From Mangrovimonas sp. ST2L15 (GTDB taxonomy: Bacteria; Bacteroidota; Bacteroidia; Flavobacteriales; Flavobacteriaceae): a stretch of DNA of 64,000 bases. The notes beneath the pieces were generated by a model. That model saw only the letters and a list, made by a program, of their open reading frames with translations, did not search any database and was not told where the DNA came from. A program made the translations under genes and the position numbers. Shown piece by piece: positions 17,432-25,213 of the stretch (positions are counted from its first letter, which is position 1; each line of letters opens with the position of its first letter). The stretch spans positions 1,444,501 to 1,508,500 of the forward strand of contig NZ_LBIQ01000030.1 of the NCBI RefSeq assembly GCF_001280515.1, read 5' to 3'.

Positions 17432-18250
17432 ATGAAAATTGACACATCAATAGTAATAAGTACATATAATTCTCCTGAATGGTTAGAAAAGGTTCTTATT
17501 GGATATAATAACCAGACTTATAGACAATTTGAAATAGTAATTGCAGATGATGGGTCGGGTAAAGAAACCTTTGATTTGATTGAGGAAATGTCAAATAAGG
17601 TATTTTATAAAATTCAGCATATTTGGCATGAAGACAACGGTTTTCAGAAATCACAAATTTTGAATAAAGCCATTGTTGCATGTACCACAGATTATATTTT
17701 GATGTCTGATGGCGATTGCATTCCTAGGCAAGATTTTGTTGAACAACACGTTAAGTATAGAGAGGAAGGGTTTTTTATTTCTGGAGGTTATTTTATGTTG
17801 CCCATGAATATTTCAAAACTCATTACTGAAGAAGATATTAATGAAGGGAAGTGTTTTGATGTCGCTTGGTTAAAGCATCATGGATTAAAATCGTCTTTCA
17901 AGAATAATAAGTTAACTGCTTCGGGATTTAAAGCTGCTTTTTTAAATTATGTAACACCTACTAATGCCAGTTGGAATGGTCATAACGCCTCGGGATGGAA
18001 AAAGGATATTATTGCTATTAATGGGTTTGATGAGAGAATGCAATATGGAGGCCAAGACAGAGAGTTGGGAGAGCGATTATTTAATTGCGGAATTAAAAGC
18101 AAACAAATAAGATACAGTGCAGTTTGTGTGCATTTGGATCATAAACGAGGCTATAAAAATCAAGATTCCATAGACAAAAACCTGCAGATAAGAAAGGAAA
18201 CTAAAGATGAGAAAAAAGTCTGGACCGACTTTGGAATCGTCAAAAAGTAG
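17432..18250 (+). CDS. Glycosyltransferase family 2 (tandem copy 1)
   Basis: The 272 residues have TSIVISTYNSPEWL, IADDGSGKET, the metal motif LMSDGDCIPR (about residues 90-99), and a C-terminal NGFDERMQYGGQDRELGERL, the galactosyltransferase-like acceptor motif. The product lines up end to end with its downstream neighbour, with the same STYN, HIWxED, DGDCIPR, NASGWKKDI, RELGER and QIRKETK phrases. A GTG start 13 codons upstream is open, but that GTG is inside the promoter box, and the paralogue starts at the position of this ATG. The gap to copy 2 is 8 bp. Confidence 0.88.
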   Translation: MKIDTSIVISTYNSPEWLEKVLIGYNNQTYRQFEIVIADDGSGKETFDLIEEMSNKVFYKIQHIWHEDNGFQKSQILNKAIVACTTDYILMSDGDCIPRQDFVEQHVKYREEGFFISGGYFMLPMNISKLITEEDINEGKCFDVAWLKHHGLKSSFKNNKLTASGFKAAFLNYVTPTNASWNGHNASGWKKDIIAINGFDERMQYGGQDRELGERLFNCGIKSKQIRYSAVCVHLDHKRGYKNQDSIDKNLQIRKETKDEKKVWTDFGIVKK

Positions 18251-18258
18251 TTTGATGT

Positions 18259-19077
18259 ATGAAATATGATGCATCAATAATAATCAGTACTTATAACCAA
18301 CCAGATTGGTTGTACAAGGTTTTATTGGGGTATGCGCAACAGACACATCAAAACTTCGAGATTATTGTAGCCGATGATGGTTCAAAAATGGATACTTATC
18401 AAATCGTTCAAAACTTCAAAAAGCAAACCTCCTATGCCATAAAGCATATTTGGCAAGAAGACGAAGGGTTTCAAAAGAACCGAATTTTAAATAAGGCCAT
18501 AAGGGCGTCCAAGTCGCCTTATCTAATCTTTACTGATGGTGATTGCATCCCAAGGAAGGATTTTGTAGAAAAACATTTGACTTTAAGAAAGCCCAAAGCG
18601 TTCTTGTCTGGGGGCTATTTTAAATTACCTAAAATGATTTCCGAAAAGATTTCAAAAGAGGATATAAGTAATCAATATTGTTTTGATAAGTTTTGGTTGA
18701 TCAAGCAAGGGTTAAAGAAAAATTTTAAATTGAACAAATTGACATCTAGGGGATTAAAGGAGAATCTACTTAATCAATGGACTCCTACCAAAGCCACATG
18801 GGATGGGATGAATGCATCAGGCTGGAAAAAAGACATTCTAGCGGTAAATGGATTTGATGAGCGCATGAAATATGGAGGGGAAGATAGGGAACTGGGTGAA
18901 CGCTTAATGAATCTAGGAATTAAACCTATTCAGGCCAGATACAGTTTGATTTGTGTTCATTTGCATCATGAAAGAGGGTATAAAAATACTGTAGATTTCG
19001 ACCGGAACAAACAAATAAGAAAGGAAACCAAATCAAAGAAAAAGACCTGGACAGATTATGGTATCAATCAGTCCTGA
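18259..19077 (+). CDS. Glycosyltransferase family 2 (tandem copy 2)
   Basis: A 272-residue GT2 with ASIIISTYNQPDWL, VADDGSKMDT, IFTDGDCIPR and NGFDERMKYGGEDRELGERL. It looks like a tandem duplicate of the preceding gene, with the same length and motif positions but clear divergence in between. The two enzymes probably add sugars to related acceptors or successive positions, though this cannot be tested from sequence. The 3' end overlaps the opposite-strand methyltransferase by 10 bp. Confidence 0.88.
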   Translation: MKYDASIIISTYNQPDWLYKVLLGYAQQTHQNFEIIVADDGSKMDTYQIVQNFKKQTSYAIKHIWQEDEGFQKNRILNKAIRASKSPYLIFTDGDCIPRKDFVEKHLTLRKPKAFLSGGYFKLPKMISEKISKEDISNQYCFDKFWLIKQGLKKNFKLNKLTSRGLKENLLNQWTPTKATWDGMNASGWKKDILAVNGFDERMKYGGEDRELGERLMNLGIKPIQARYSLICVHLHHERGYKNTVDFDRNKQIRKETKSKKKTWTDYGINQS

Positions 19078-19655
19078 AGCTTTTTAGAAAACACACCGAT
19101 TTTCCAATATTTATCTGAAACTTCACTTTCTACAGTTTTAAAATCAACCGAGTGAAGGTCTTTTCGTTGAAAAAAGTCCCAACATTCAGGGCGTTCTCTA
19201 AACATGGAAACTATTATAATACCGTTGGGATTCAGATAGGATTTCATCACTTCTAGAACTGGTTTTTTCTTGGAATCCATGATGTAATAAAAAATCTCAT
19301 TGAAAATGATGATGTCAAACTTTTGTCTTGGTTCAAACAATTGAACATCGTTGGTTTCAAATTGAGCTTTAAAATGTTGCTTTTTAATAGCTTTTTCAAT
19401 CGAAATCGCTGAAAAATCTACGCCATAAAAAAGATTGTAATCTTCAGGAAGTAAATAATCCAATAAAATAGCCTCTCCACAACCTAGAGCCAAAATATCA
19501 GGGTTTGAAATACCATAGGTTCTAATATGCTCTGAAATGGTAAGGTATCTCACACTTTCAGACTCATCCTTAAGTAAATCCCAACGGCCTGATTTATACT
19601 GCTTATCCCAGCGGAGTTTTCTTCTCCAAGAATGAAATCTATCTATTGTATTCAT
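19068..19655 (-). CDS. Class I SAM-dependent methyltransferase
   Basis: A 195-residue Rossmann methyltransferase. The SAM-binding motif I is ILALGCGEAILLDYL (about 54-68), followed by an acidic end of strand 2 in FYGVDFSAISI, and by FDIIIFNEIFYYI and NPNGIIIVSMF, which fit motifs IV and VI. Motif I lacks the usual Asp before the glycines (ALGCG in place of LDxGCG), a mild departure. It overlaps the upstream GT9 gene as ATGA, so it is translated with it, and probably methylates a sugar or lipid intermediate of the cluster. Confidence 0.82.
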   Translation of the reverse strand: MNTIDRFHSWRRKLRWDKQYKSGRWDLLKDESESVRYLTISEHIRTYGISNPDILALGCGEAILLDYLLPEDYNLFYGVDFSAISIEKAIKKQHFKAQFETNDVQLFEPRQKFDIIIFNEIFYYIMDSKKKPVLEVMKSYLNPNGIIIVSMFRERPECWDFFQRKDLHSVDFKTVESEVSDKYWKIGVFSKKLQD

Positions 19656-20713
19656 AAATTCATCTCTAAAAATGATTTCAATTTGGGGATAATCATATCA
19701 GGGGTTAATTTTTTATAAAGCTCGTGGGGGTCTTTTTCTATTTTTCGTCTTTCTTCAACAGTAAAAGAATCATACAGGTTGGGTTTCTCCTCTAAAAGAT
19801 GAATCGATTGATGTATTTTGCCATCCTCAAAAGTGGCCCAATGATCTTTATTGACATAAGGAGAAAAAATGGTGAAAGTTGGTCTATTCAATGCCTTGGC
19901 AATATGAACCACACCTCCTTCGTTTCCTACTAGTAATTGGCATTGGTTCAACAGCTTAATTAATCCCCTTACGCTGTCTTCATAAATGTCTATAATAATC
20001 TTGTCTTTATTTTCACACTGGTTATAAATTATTAAGGCTTCATCCTTTTGGTGTGGGGCATAATTAAATATGATATTCAGGTTGTAGGTGTTAGTTATAA
20101 AGTTAATAATTTCTACAATAAAATCATAAGGCATGGTTTTTTGGGGTGTACTACCCAAAACTCCAAGCATAATGCAAGGTTTGTATAAATCTACTTTATT
20201 GTAATTTTTTTCCTTTTCTGTTAAAACAATTTTGGGTTCGTAGTCAATTTGGTCTTCCATAAGGTCAAAGACCGATTTAACCATATTCACACGATCTTCA
20301 ATGGCTTTTCCACAACTTTTAGATTTCTTTTTTAGTAAGGGAATATTATGTGTGTAAAAGTTTAAAGGTGGTTTTTTTTCTCGTTTTTTAAAACCAATTC
20401 TTGTAGGGGTTTTGGATAATAGGCAAATAACTCGGCTTTGCAATTTGGCATAAGGATCAAAAATAATATCATACTTATCCTTCCTTATTTTTAAGGCTAA
20501 CTGTATAAGATTGTCGGCTTTTTTAAGTTCTTTTTCATTGATTTCAATGATGTTGTCAATGGCCGGATTATGTCTTATGACATCTGCTGTATAATCATAT
20601 ACCAGATAATCAACCTGAGATTTTGGAAAAACCTTTTTGATGTTTTGAGCGATAACAGATGCGATTAAAACATCTCCAATTCGCTTGTTTTGTATGACCA
20701 GTATTTTCTTCAT
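19652..20713 (-). CDS. GT9 family glycosyltransferase (heptosyltransferase-like)
   Basis: The protein starts MKKILVIQNKRIGDVLIASV, the classical GT9 opening with the catalytic-region R-x-G-D motif. The C-terminal LLVGNEGGVVHIAKALNRPT (about residues 265-284) is the GN-x-G-x-x-H-x-A donor-binding motif, and IMLGVLGSTPQKTM lies in the middle as in ADP-heptose:LPS transferases. The length of 353 residues is typical. The ATG at 20713 was chosen over one six codons upstream because it restores the family start. It probably adds heptose or a related sugar to the LOS core. Confidence 0.88.
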   Translation of the reverse strand: MKKILVIQNKRIGDVLIASVIAQNIKKVFPKSQVDYLVYDYTADVIRHNPAIDNIIEINEKELKKADNLIQLALKIRKDKYDIIFDPYAKLQSRVICLLSKTPTRIGFKKREKKPPLNFYTHNIPLLKKKSKSCGKAIEDRVNMVKSVFDLMEDQIDYEPKIVLTEKEKNYNKVDLYKPCIMLGVLGSTPQKTMPYDFIVEIINFITNTYNLNIIFNYAPHQKDEALIIYNQCENKDKIIIDIYEDSVRGLIKLLNQCQLLVGNEGGVVHIAKALNRPTFTIFSPYVNKDHWATFEDGKIHQSIHLLEEKPNLYDSFTVEERRKIEKDPHELYKKLTPDMIIPKLKSFLEMNL

Positions 20714-20775
20714 TGATGTGTAAACATACATGCAAATTATTGCTTTTTCTCCTTTTATTAAAAAATCAATTCATA

Positions 20776-20783
20776 TATCTTTG
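20776..20783 (+). promoter_or_regulatory. -7 box of the Kdo-kinase-like gene
   Basis: A perfect TATCTTTG box ending 7 bp before the ATG at 20791, with no clear TTG at the usual distance. A transcript from here would have a leader of only a few bases. Confidence 0.45.
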
Positions 20784-20790
20784 ATCGCGT

Positions 20791-21570
20791 ATGAGTGATT
20801 CTAAAAGACATGTGGTTGTTCATCCTGATTATAAGGAATTTGAATCTGAAATTTTGGATTGTATTGAATCATTCAAAAAGGAAGGGGATCTGGTTTTAGA
20901 TGGAGGAAGAAATATTATTAAATCCTTTTCATTAGGTAGTGAGATTATTAACATCAAATCGTTTAAAAAACCACAATTTTTTCAAGCATTTGTTTATAAG
21001 TATCTTAGAGAATCGAAGGCCAAAAGGTCATTTGAATATGCGAGAAAACTTATAAATCTGGGGATTTCTACGCCGTTTCCAATTGCTTTTGTTGAAGATT
21101 TTTCATCTGTAGGTTTGGATTCCAGTTTCTATGTAAGCAAACATATAGACTATGATTTTGACTTTAGGGATTTGATTCATCAACCTCGGTTTCCGGATCG
21201 CCAAAATATCTTAGAGCAATTTACCGAGTTTACTTTTCAATTACATGAGAATGGTATTAATTTTTTAGATCATTCTCCTGGAAATACTTTGATTTTGAAT
21301 CAAGGCCAAGGAACATATCAATTCTTCTTAATCGATTTGAATCGTATGGTATTTGAACCGATGGGTTTTGAAAAACGGATGCACAATTTTAGGCGGTTGT
21401 GGCTTTCCAAGACCATGGTTGACATCATGTCAAAAAAATATGCCAAGCTATGTAATAGACCTGAGAGTGAAGTTTATGATGCTATGTTAAAGCATAGTAG
21501 GGCCTTCCAAAAGAAAATAGATAGTAAAAAACTTAGAAGAAGCGGAAGGAAAATGAATTTTAAAAAATAA
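20791..21570 (+). CDS. Lipopolysaccharide kinase, InaA/Kdo kinase-like
   Basis: A 259-residue atypical protein kinase that should phosphorylate a sugar of the inner core, such as Kdo. The kinase landmarks are visible: Lys57 in INIKSF, the catalytic loop FLDHSPGNTLI (Asp160, Asn165), and the metal-binding FFLIDLNRMVF (Asp182). Kdo kinases stabilise outer membranes of bacteria that make lipooligosaccharide, which fits the glycosyltransferases around it. It faces away from the GT9 gene and ends at a shared bidirectional terminator. Confidence 0.87.
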   Translation: MSDSKRHVVVHPDYKEFESEILDCIESFKKEGDLVLDGGRNIIKSFSLGSEIINIKSFKKPQFFQAFVYKYLRESKAKRSFEYARKLINLGISTPFPIAFVEDFSSVGLDSSFYVSKHIDYDFDFRDLIHQPRFPDRQNILEQFTEFTFQLHENGINFLDHSPGNTLILNQGQGTYQFFLIDLNRMVFEPMGFEKRMHNFRRLWLSKTMVDIMSKKYAKLCNRPESEVYDAMLKHSRAFQKKIDSKKLRRSGRKMNFKK

Positions 21571-21599
21571 AACCCAAAAGCGTTACACCTTTGGGTTTT
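21569..21599. terminator. Bidirectional intrinsic terminator
   Basis: A perfect 10 bp stem, AAAACCCAAA paired with TTTGGGTTTT, around an 11-base loop, lying between the converging Kdo-kinase-like gene and dapD. A- and T-rich flanks on both sides serve both strands. Confidence 0.75.
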
Positions 21600-21619
21600 C
21601 AAATTCGGTTAAATTTATT

Positions 21620-22435
21620 TTAAACCGCAACGTCATATTCACGAAGCGCGTTGTTTAAAGAAGTCTTTTTATCAGTGCTTTCTTTTCTTTTACCAATGAT
21701 TAAAGCACATGGAACATTAAAGGTTCCTGCAGCAAATTCTTTAGAATAACTTCCTGGAATAACCACCGATCTAGCAGGAACAATACCTTTCATTTCCACA
21801 GGTTCATCGCCTGTAACATCTATTATTTTTGTTGAAGCAGTCAAAACTACATTGGCACCCAATACAGCCTCTTTTTCTACTTTTACGCCTTCCACAACGA
21901 TACATCTACTACCTATAAAAGCATTGTCCTCAATAATAACAGGAGCTGCTTGCAATGGCTCTAAAACGCCACCAATACCAACGCCTCCAGAAAGGTGTAC
22001 ATTTTTGCCGATTTGTGCACAACTACCAACGGTAGCCCAGGTATCAACCATAGTTCCTTCATCTACAAAAGCGCCAATGTTAACATAACTTGGCATCATA
22101 ATAACTCCTTTAGAAATGTAAGCACCATGACGTGCTACAGCATGAGGAACAACCCTAATTCCTTTTTCAGCATATCCGGTTTTTAATGGAATTTTATCAT
22201 GGTATTCGAAAATTCCAACTTCAAAGGTTTCCATTTTTTGAATAGGGAAATATAAAACTACTGCTTTTTTAATCCATTCATTTACTTGCCAGCCATCCTC
22301 AGTAGGATTAGCAACTCTTAAAACACCTGCATCTAAAAGTGAAATCACTTCTCTTATAGCGTTAATGGTGGTTTCTTCTGTTAGCAAGGAACGATCATCC
22401 CAAGCTTTTTCTATAATGTTTTTTAAATCGGTCAT
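21620..22435 (-). CDS. dapD: 2,3,4,5-tetrahydropyridine-2,6-dicarboxylate N-succinyltransferase
   Basis: DapD transfers a succinyl group from succinyl-CoA to tetrahydrodipicolinate in the succinylase branch of lysine and diaminopimelate synthesis. The 271 residues show the left-handed beta-helix hexapeptide repeats (GVIMMPSYVNIGAFVDEGTM, then TWATVGSCAQIGKNVHLSGG) and the end ALIIGKRKESTDKKTSLN, all highly typical. Diaminopimelate is needed for peptidoglycan; the dapB gene for the preceding step is also in this window, near 61 kb, but in a different operon. Confidence 0.95.
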   Translation of the reverse strand: MTDLKNIIEKAWDDRSLLTEETTINAIREVISLLDAGVLRVANPTEDGWQVNEWIKKAVVLYFPIQKMETFEVGIFEYHDKIPLKTGYAEKGIRVVPHAVARHGAYISKGVIMMPSYVNIGAFVDEGTMVDTWATVGSCAQIGKNVHLSGGVGIGGVLEPLQAAPVIIEDNAFIGSRCIVVEGVKVEKEAVLGANVVLTASTKIIDVTGDEPVEMKGIVPARSVVIPGSYSKEFAAGTFNVPCALIIGKRKESTDKKTSLNNALREYDVAV

Positions 22436-22545
22436 CTCAAAAAATTTATTTGTGCAAAGATACAGTTTAGATCAAATATCAATAGTGCAAACAGTATAAT
22501 TTGGAAAAATAGCTTCATAATGGATACTTATTATAAATTTGCAGA

Positions 22546-22956
22546 ATGGGAAGATTATTGGCCATAGATTATGGAAAGGTACGCACAGGAATTGCAATAA
22601 CTGATGAACTTCAAATCATTGCCTCTGGTTTGACTACCGTTGAAACCAAAGAGTTGTTGCCTTTTCTTAAAGATTATTGTGAGAAGGAGCAAGTGGAAAA
22701 GTTCATTGTTGGGGAACCTAAACAGATGAACAATCAAGAGTCTGAAAGTGAAGTCTTAATTAAACCTTTTTTGGAGAAACTTCAAAACCAATTTCCTAAA
22801 ATACCCATAGAGAGAGTAGACGAGAGGTTTACTTCAAAAATGGCTTTTCAAACCATGATTGATAGTGGATTGTCCAAAAAAAAGCGGAGAGACAAATCGT
22901 TAATTGATGAAATTAGCGCCACCCTAATTCTTCAAAGTTACCTGTATAATCAATAG
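22546..22956 (+). CDS. ruvX: Holliday junction resolvase RuvX/YqgF family
   Basis: The 136-residue RNase H-fold protein has LLAIDYGKVRTGIAITD at the start (first catalytic Asp), FIVGEP in the middle and IERVDERFTSKMA with the second acidic group. A final Asp lies in the DKSLIDEISATLILQSYL segment. The family is linked to Holliday-junction resolution and to processing of pre-16S rRNA; both roles have been proposed. A TAAATTTG box ends 4 bp before the ATG. It runs codirectionally with def. Confidence 0.93.
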   Translation: MGRLLAIDYGKVRTGIAITDELQIIASGLTTVETKELLPFLKDYCEKEQVEKFIVGEPKQMNNQESESEVLIKPFLEKLQNQFPKIPIERVDERFTSKMAFQTMIDSGLSKKKRRDKSLIDEISATLILQSYLYNQ

Positions 22957-23014
22957 AGATGTTTAAAGCTTTCTTAAATCCCATAATTATTATGTGATTA
23001 AGCTTTAAGAATTG

Positions 23015-23022
23015 TATTTTTG
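23015..23022 (+). promoter_or_regulatory. -7 box of def
   Basis: A perfect TATTTTTG box, 23 bp before the def ATG. No TTG is found at 17-23 bp upstream, so the promoter is only partly supported. Confidence 0.4.
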
Positions 23023-23045
23023 TGCCCAATTATAAATGAATTAAA

Positions 23046-23636
23046 ATGGTATTACCAATTGTTGCATACGGAGATCCGGTTTTAAAAAAGGTAGGGGAGG
23101 AAATAAGTAAAGATTATCCCAAGCTAAATGAACTGATTGATAATATGTATGAGACTATGGATCAAGCATTCGGAGTTGGTTTGGCAGCACCACAAATTGG
23201 TTTGGCCATCAGATTGTTTGTTGTGGATGCTTCTCCATTTGCAGAAGACGAATCTCTTTCAGATGATGAGCAAGCTTATTTAAAAACGTTTAAAAAAACG
23301 TTCATCAATGCGAAAATTTTAATGGAAGAAGGTGATGAATGGGCATTTAATGAAGGCTGTTTGAGCATTCCAGATGTGAGAGAAGATGTGTTTAGAAAAC
23401 CGCGAATTACGATGGAATATCAAGATGAAAATTTTGAATCCCATACCGAAGTTTTTGAAGGATTGGCGGCTAGAATTATCCAACATGAATACGACCATAT
23501 AGACGGCATTCTTTTTACTGATAAACTTTCCAGTTTGAAGAAACGTTTAATAAAAGGGAAACTATCCAATATTTCCAAAGGAAATATCAAAGTGGACTAC
23601 AGAATGAAGTTTCCAAATATGAAAAAAAGAAGATAA
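23046..23636 (+). CDS. def: Peptide deformylase
   Basis: The enzyme removes the N-formyl group from new proteins using a metal ion in the cytosol. All three family motifs are intact: GVGLAAPQ (43-50), EGCLS (103-107, with the metal-binding Cys) and HEYDH (147-151, two metal-binding His and the catalytic Glu). The 196-residue length fits the Bacteroidota type. It is followed after about 40 bp by a DUF5606 gene on the same strand. Confidence 0.95.
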   Translation: MVLPIVAYGDPVLKKVGEEISKDYPKLNELIDNMYETMDQAFGVGLAAPQIGLAIRLFVVDASPFAEDESLSDDEQAYLKTFKKTFINAKILMEEGDEWAFNEGCLSIPDVREDVFRKPRITMEYQDENFESHTEVFEGLAARIIQHEYDHIDGILFTDKLSSLKKRLIKGKLSNISKGNIKVDYRMKFPNMKKRR

Positions 23637-23676
23637 CACCCTTATTGAAGATTAATTAATTAGACTTTACAAATTT

Positions 23677-24102
23677 ATGAGTTTAGAAAAAGTATTATCT
23701 ATTGCTGGTAAACCAGGATTATACAAATTATTAACACAAACCCGCACGGGTTTTATTGCTGAATCTTTAATTGACAAGAAAAAAATATCAGTGAGTATTC
23801 ATCAAAATGTTAGCCTATTAAGTGAAATTGCAGTTTATACGCTAACAGAAGAGGTGCCACTTAGGGAGGTTTTCAAAAAGATTAAGGAAAAGGAAGATGG
23901 AGGGGCAACGTCTGTTTCTCATAAGGATTCTAAGGATCAATTGGAGGAATACTTTTTTGAAGTATTACCGGACTATGATGAGGACAGAGTTTATGTGAGT
24001 GATATCAAAAAAGTAATCCAATGGTATAACTTATTACAAAAACACGATATGATGGACTTTGAAGCTAGTGAAAAAGTTAAGGCTTCAGACGAGGAAGAAT
24101 AG
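23677..24102 (+). CDS. DUF5606 domain protein
   Basis: A 141-residue soluble protein conserved in Bacteroidota next to def and mazG. It starts MSLEKVLSIAGKPGLYKLL and contains ESLIDKKKISVSIHQNVSLL, a strand-rich fold that defines DUF5606. A second part (EEYFFEVLPDYDEDRVYVSD) is followed by an acidic tail. No catalytic motif is evident and the function is unknown. The steady def-DUF5606-mazG order hints at a housekeeping role tied to growth, but that is inference. Confidence 0.85.
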   Translation: MSLEKVLSIAGKPGLYKLLTQTRTGFIAESLIDKKKISVSIHQNVSLLSEIAVYTLTEEVPLREVFKKIKEKEDGGATSVSHKDSKDQLEEYFFEVLPDYDEDRVYVSDIKKVIQWYNLLQKHDMMDFEASEKVKASDEEE

Positions 24103-24131
24103 TCCTGTCATATGTTTAAAAAATATTTATA

Positions 24132-24160
24132 AAATCTGGTTCTTTCAACCAGATTTTTTT
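24132..24160 (+). terminator. Intrinsic terminator after the def-DUF5606 unit
   Basis: A perfect 10 bp stem, AAATCTGGTT with AACCAGATTT, around a 5-base loop and followed by a run of seven T. It ends the upstream unit shortly before mazG. Confidence 0.8.
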
Positions 24161-24189
24161 CATTTATAACCTATCTTGAAAATAAAAAT

Positions 24190-24963
24190 ATGAATACAAG
24201 AGCAGACCAATTAAAGGCATTTAATAGATTATTGGATATCATGGATGATTTGAGGGAAAAATGCCCTTGGGATAAAAAACAAACCATGGAATCTCTAAGG
24301 CACTTGACTATTGAGGAAACCTATGAGTTGGGAGATGCTATTTTAGACAATGATTTGCAAGAGGTTAAGAAGGAGCTAGGTGATGTGTTGTTACATATTG
24401 TTTTTTATGCCAAAATAGGAAGTGAAACCAATGATTTTGATATAGCCGATGTCTGTCACAGTATTTGTGATAAATTGGTAGACAGACATCCCCATATTTA
24501 TGGAGATGTAAAGGTTAAAGATGAAGAGGATGTGAAGCGCAATTGGGAAAATCTTAAATTAAAGGAAGGTAAGAAGAGTGTTTTGGAGGGAGTTCCTAAA
24601 AGCCTTCCTGCTTTGGTTAAGGCAAATCGCATACAAGACAAGGTTTCTGGGGTTGGATTTGATTGGGAAGAACCACATCAAGTCTGGGAAAAATTAAAGG
24701 AAGAGATTGAAGAATTGCAGCATGAGATAGTTGAGGATAATAAAGATGCCATAGAAAGTGAGTTTGGTGACGTGTTGTTTTCTATGGTGAATTATGCAAG
24801 ATTTTTAAAAGTCAACCCTGAAAATGCTCTTGAACGAACGAATAAAAAATTCTCTAAAAGATTTCAATATTTAGAAGGTAAGGCTAAGGAATTGAACAAA
24901 GAATTAAAGGATATGACCCTCGCAGAAATGGACGTTTTTTGGGAGGAAGCAAAAAAAATATAA
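24190..24963 (+). CDS. mazG: Nucleoside triphosphate pyrophosphohydrolase
   Basis: MazG hydrolyses NTPs to NMPs and pyrophosphate, clearing abnormal nucleotides and influencing stringent-response nucleotides. The protein of 257 residues has two MazG domains: the first with CPWDKKQTMESLRHLTIEE and ELGDVLLHIVF (E-x-x-E and E-x-x-D metal sites), the second with EEIEELQHE and SEFGDVLFSMVNYAR. A variant -7 box TATCTTG lies at 24172-24178. The same sequence ATAACCTATCTTG also lies before the M4 protease gene at 47 kb. Confidence 0.94.
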   Translation: MNTRADQLKAFNRLLDIMDDLREKCPWDKKQTMESLRHLTIEETYELGDAILDNDLQEVKKELGDVLLHIVFYAKIGSETNDFDIADVCHSICDKLVDRHPHIYGDVKVKDEEDVKRNWENLKLKEGKKSVLEGVPKSLPALVKANRIQDKVSGVGFDWEEPHQVWEKLKEEIEELQHEIVEDNKDAIESEFGDVLFSMVNYARFLKVNPENALERTNKKFSKRFQYLEGKAKELNKELKDMTLAEMDVFWEEAKKI

Positions 24964-24969
24964 TTTTTT

Positions 24970-25143
24970 TTAATCTTCGAAATCCAAAACAGTTTTATCG
25001 CCGTATATAATAACAAATGACACGTTCATATTCATAAGTAGATTAATAGCAGAATCATTTCTTACCTTAATTGTGTCATTTAACGTAAGTAGGTTATTTT
25101 TTAGTTGGGAAAAAAATAACTGTTTAGTTAGTTTAGTTAGAAG
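24970..25143 (-). other. Gene-free gap with an open frame lacking a start (possible remnant)
   Basis: The 250-base gap between mazG and the DUF349 gene holds a minus-strand frame of 57 codons from TAG (25144-25146) to TAA (24970). It has no ATG before its last third. The readable end is MNMNVSFVIIYGDKTVLDFE. It could be the decayed end of a lost gene or chance. I see no RNA gene here. Confidence 0.2.
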
Positions 25144-25146
25144 CTA

Positions 25147-25184
25147 AAACCCTATTTGGAAACTCCAGATAGGGTTTAGTTGTT
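25147..25184. terminator. Probable intrinsic terminator
   Basis: A perfect 9 bp stem (AAACCCTAT with ATAGGGTTT) around a 13-base loop. It is followed on the plus strand by a T-rich stretch. It lies between mazG and the converging DUF349 gene; which of them it serves is not clear, and the T tracts are weak. Confidence 0.5.
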
Positions 25185-25213
25185 TTTAGAGGTATGGTAA
25201 AATAAAGAGTTGA

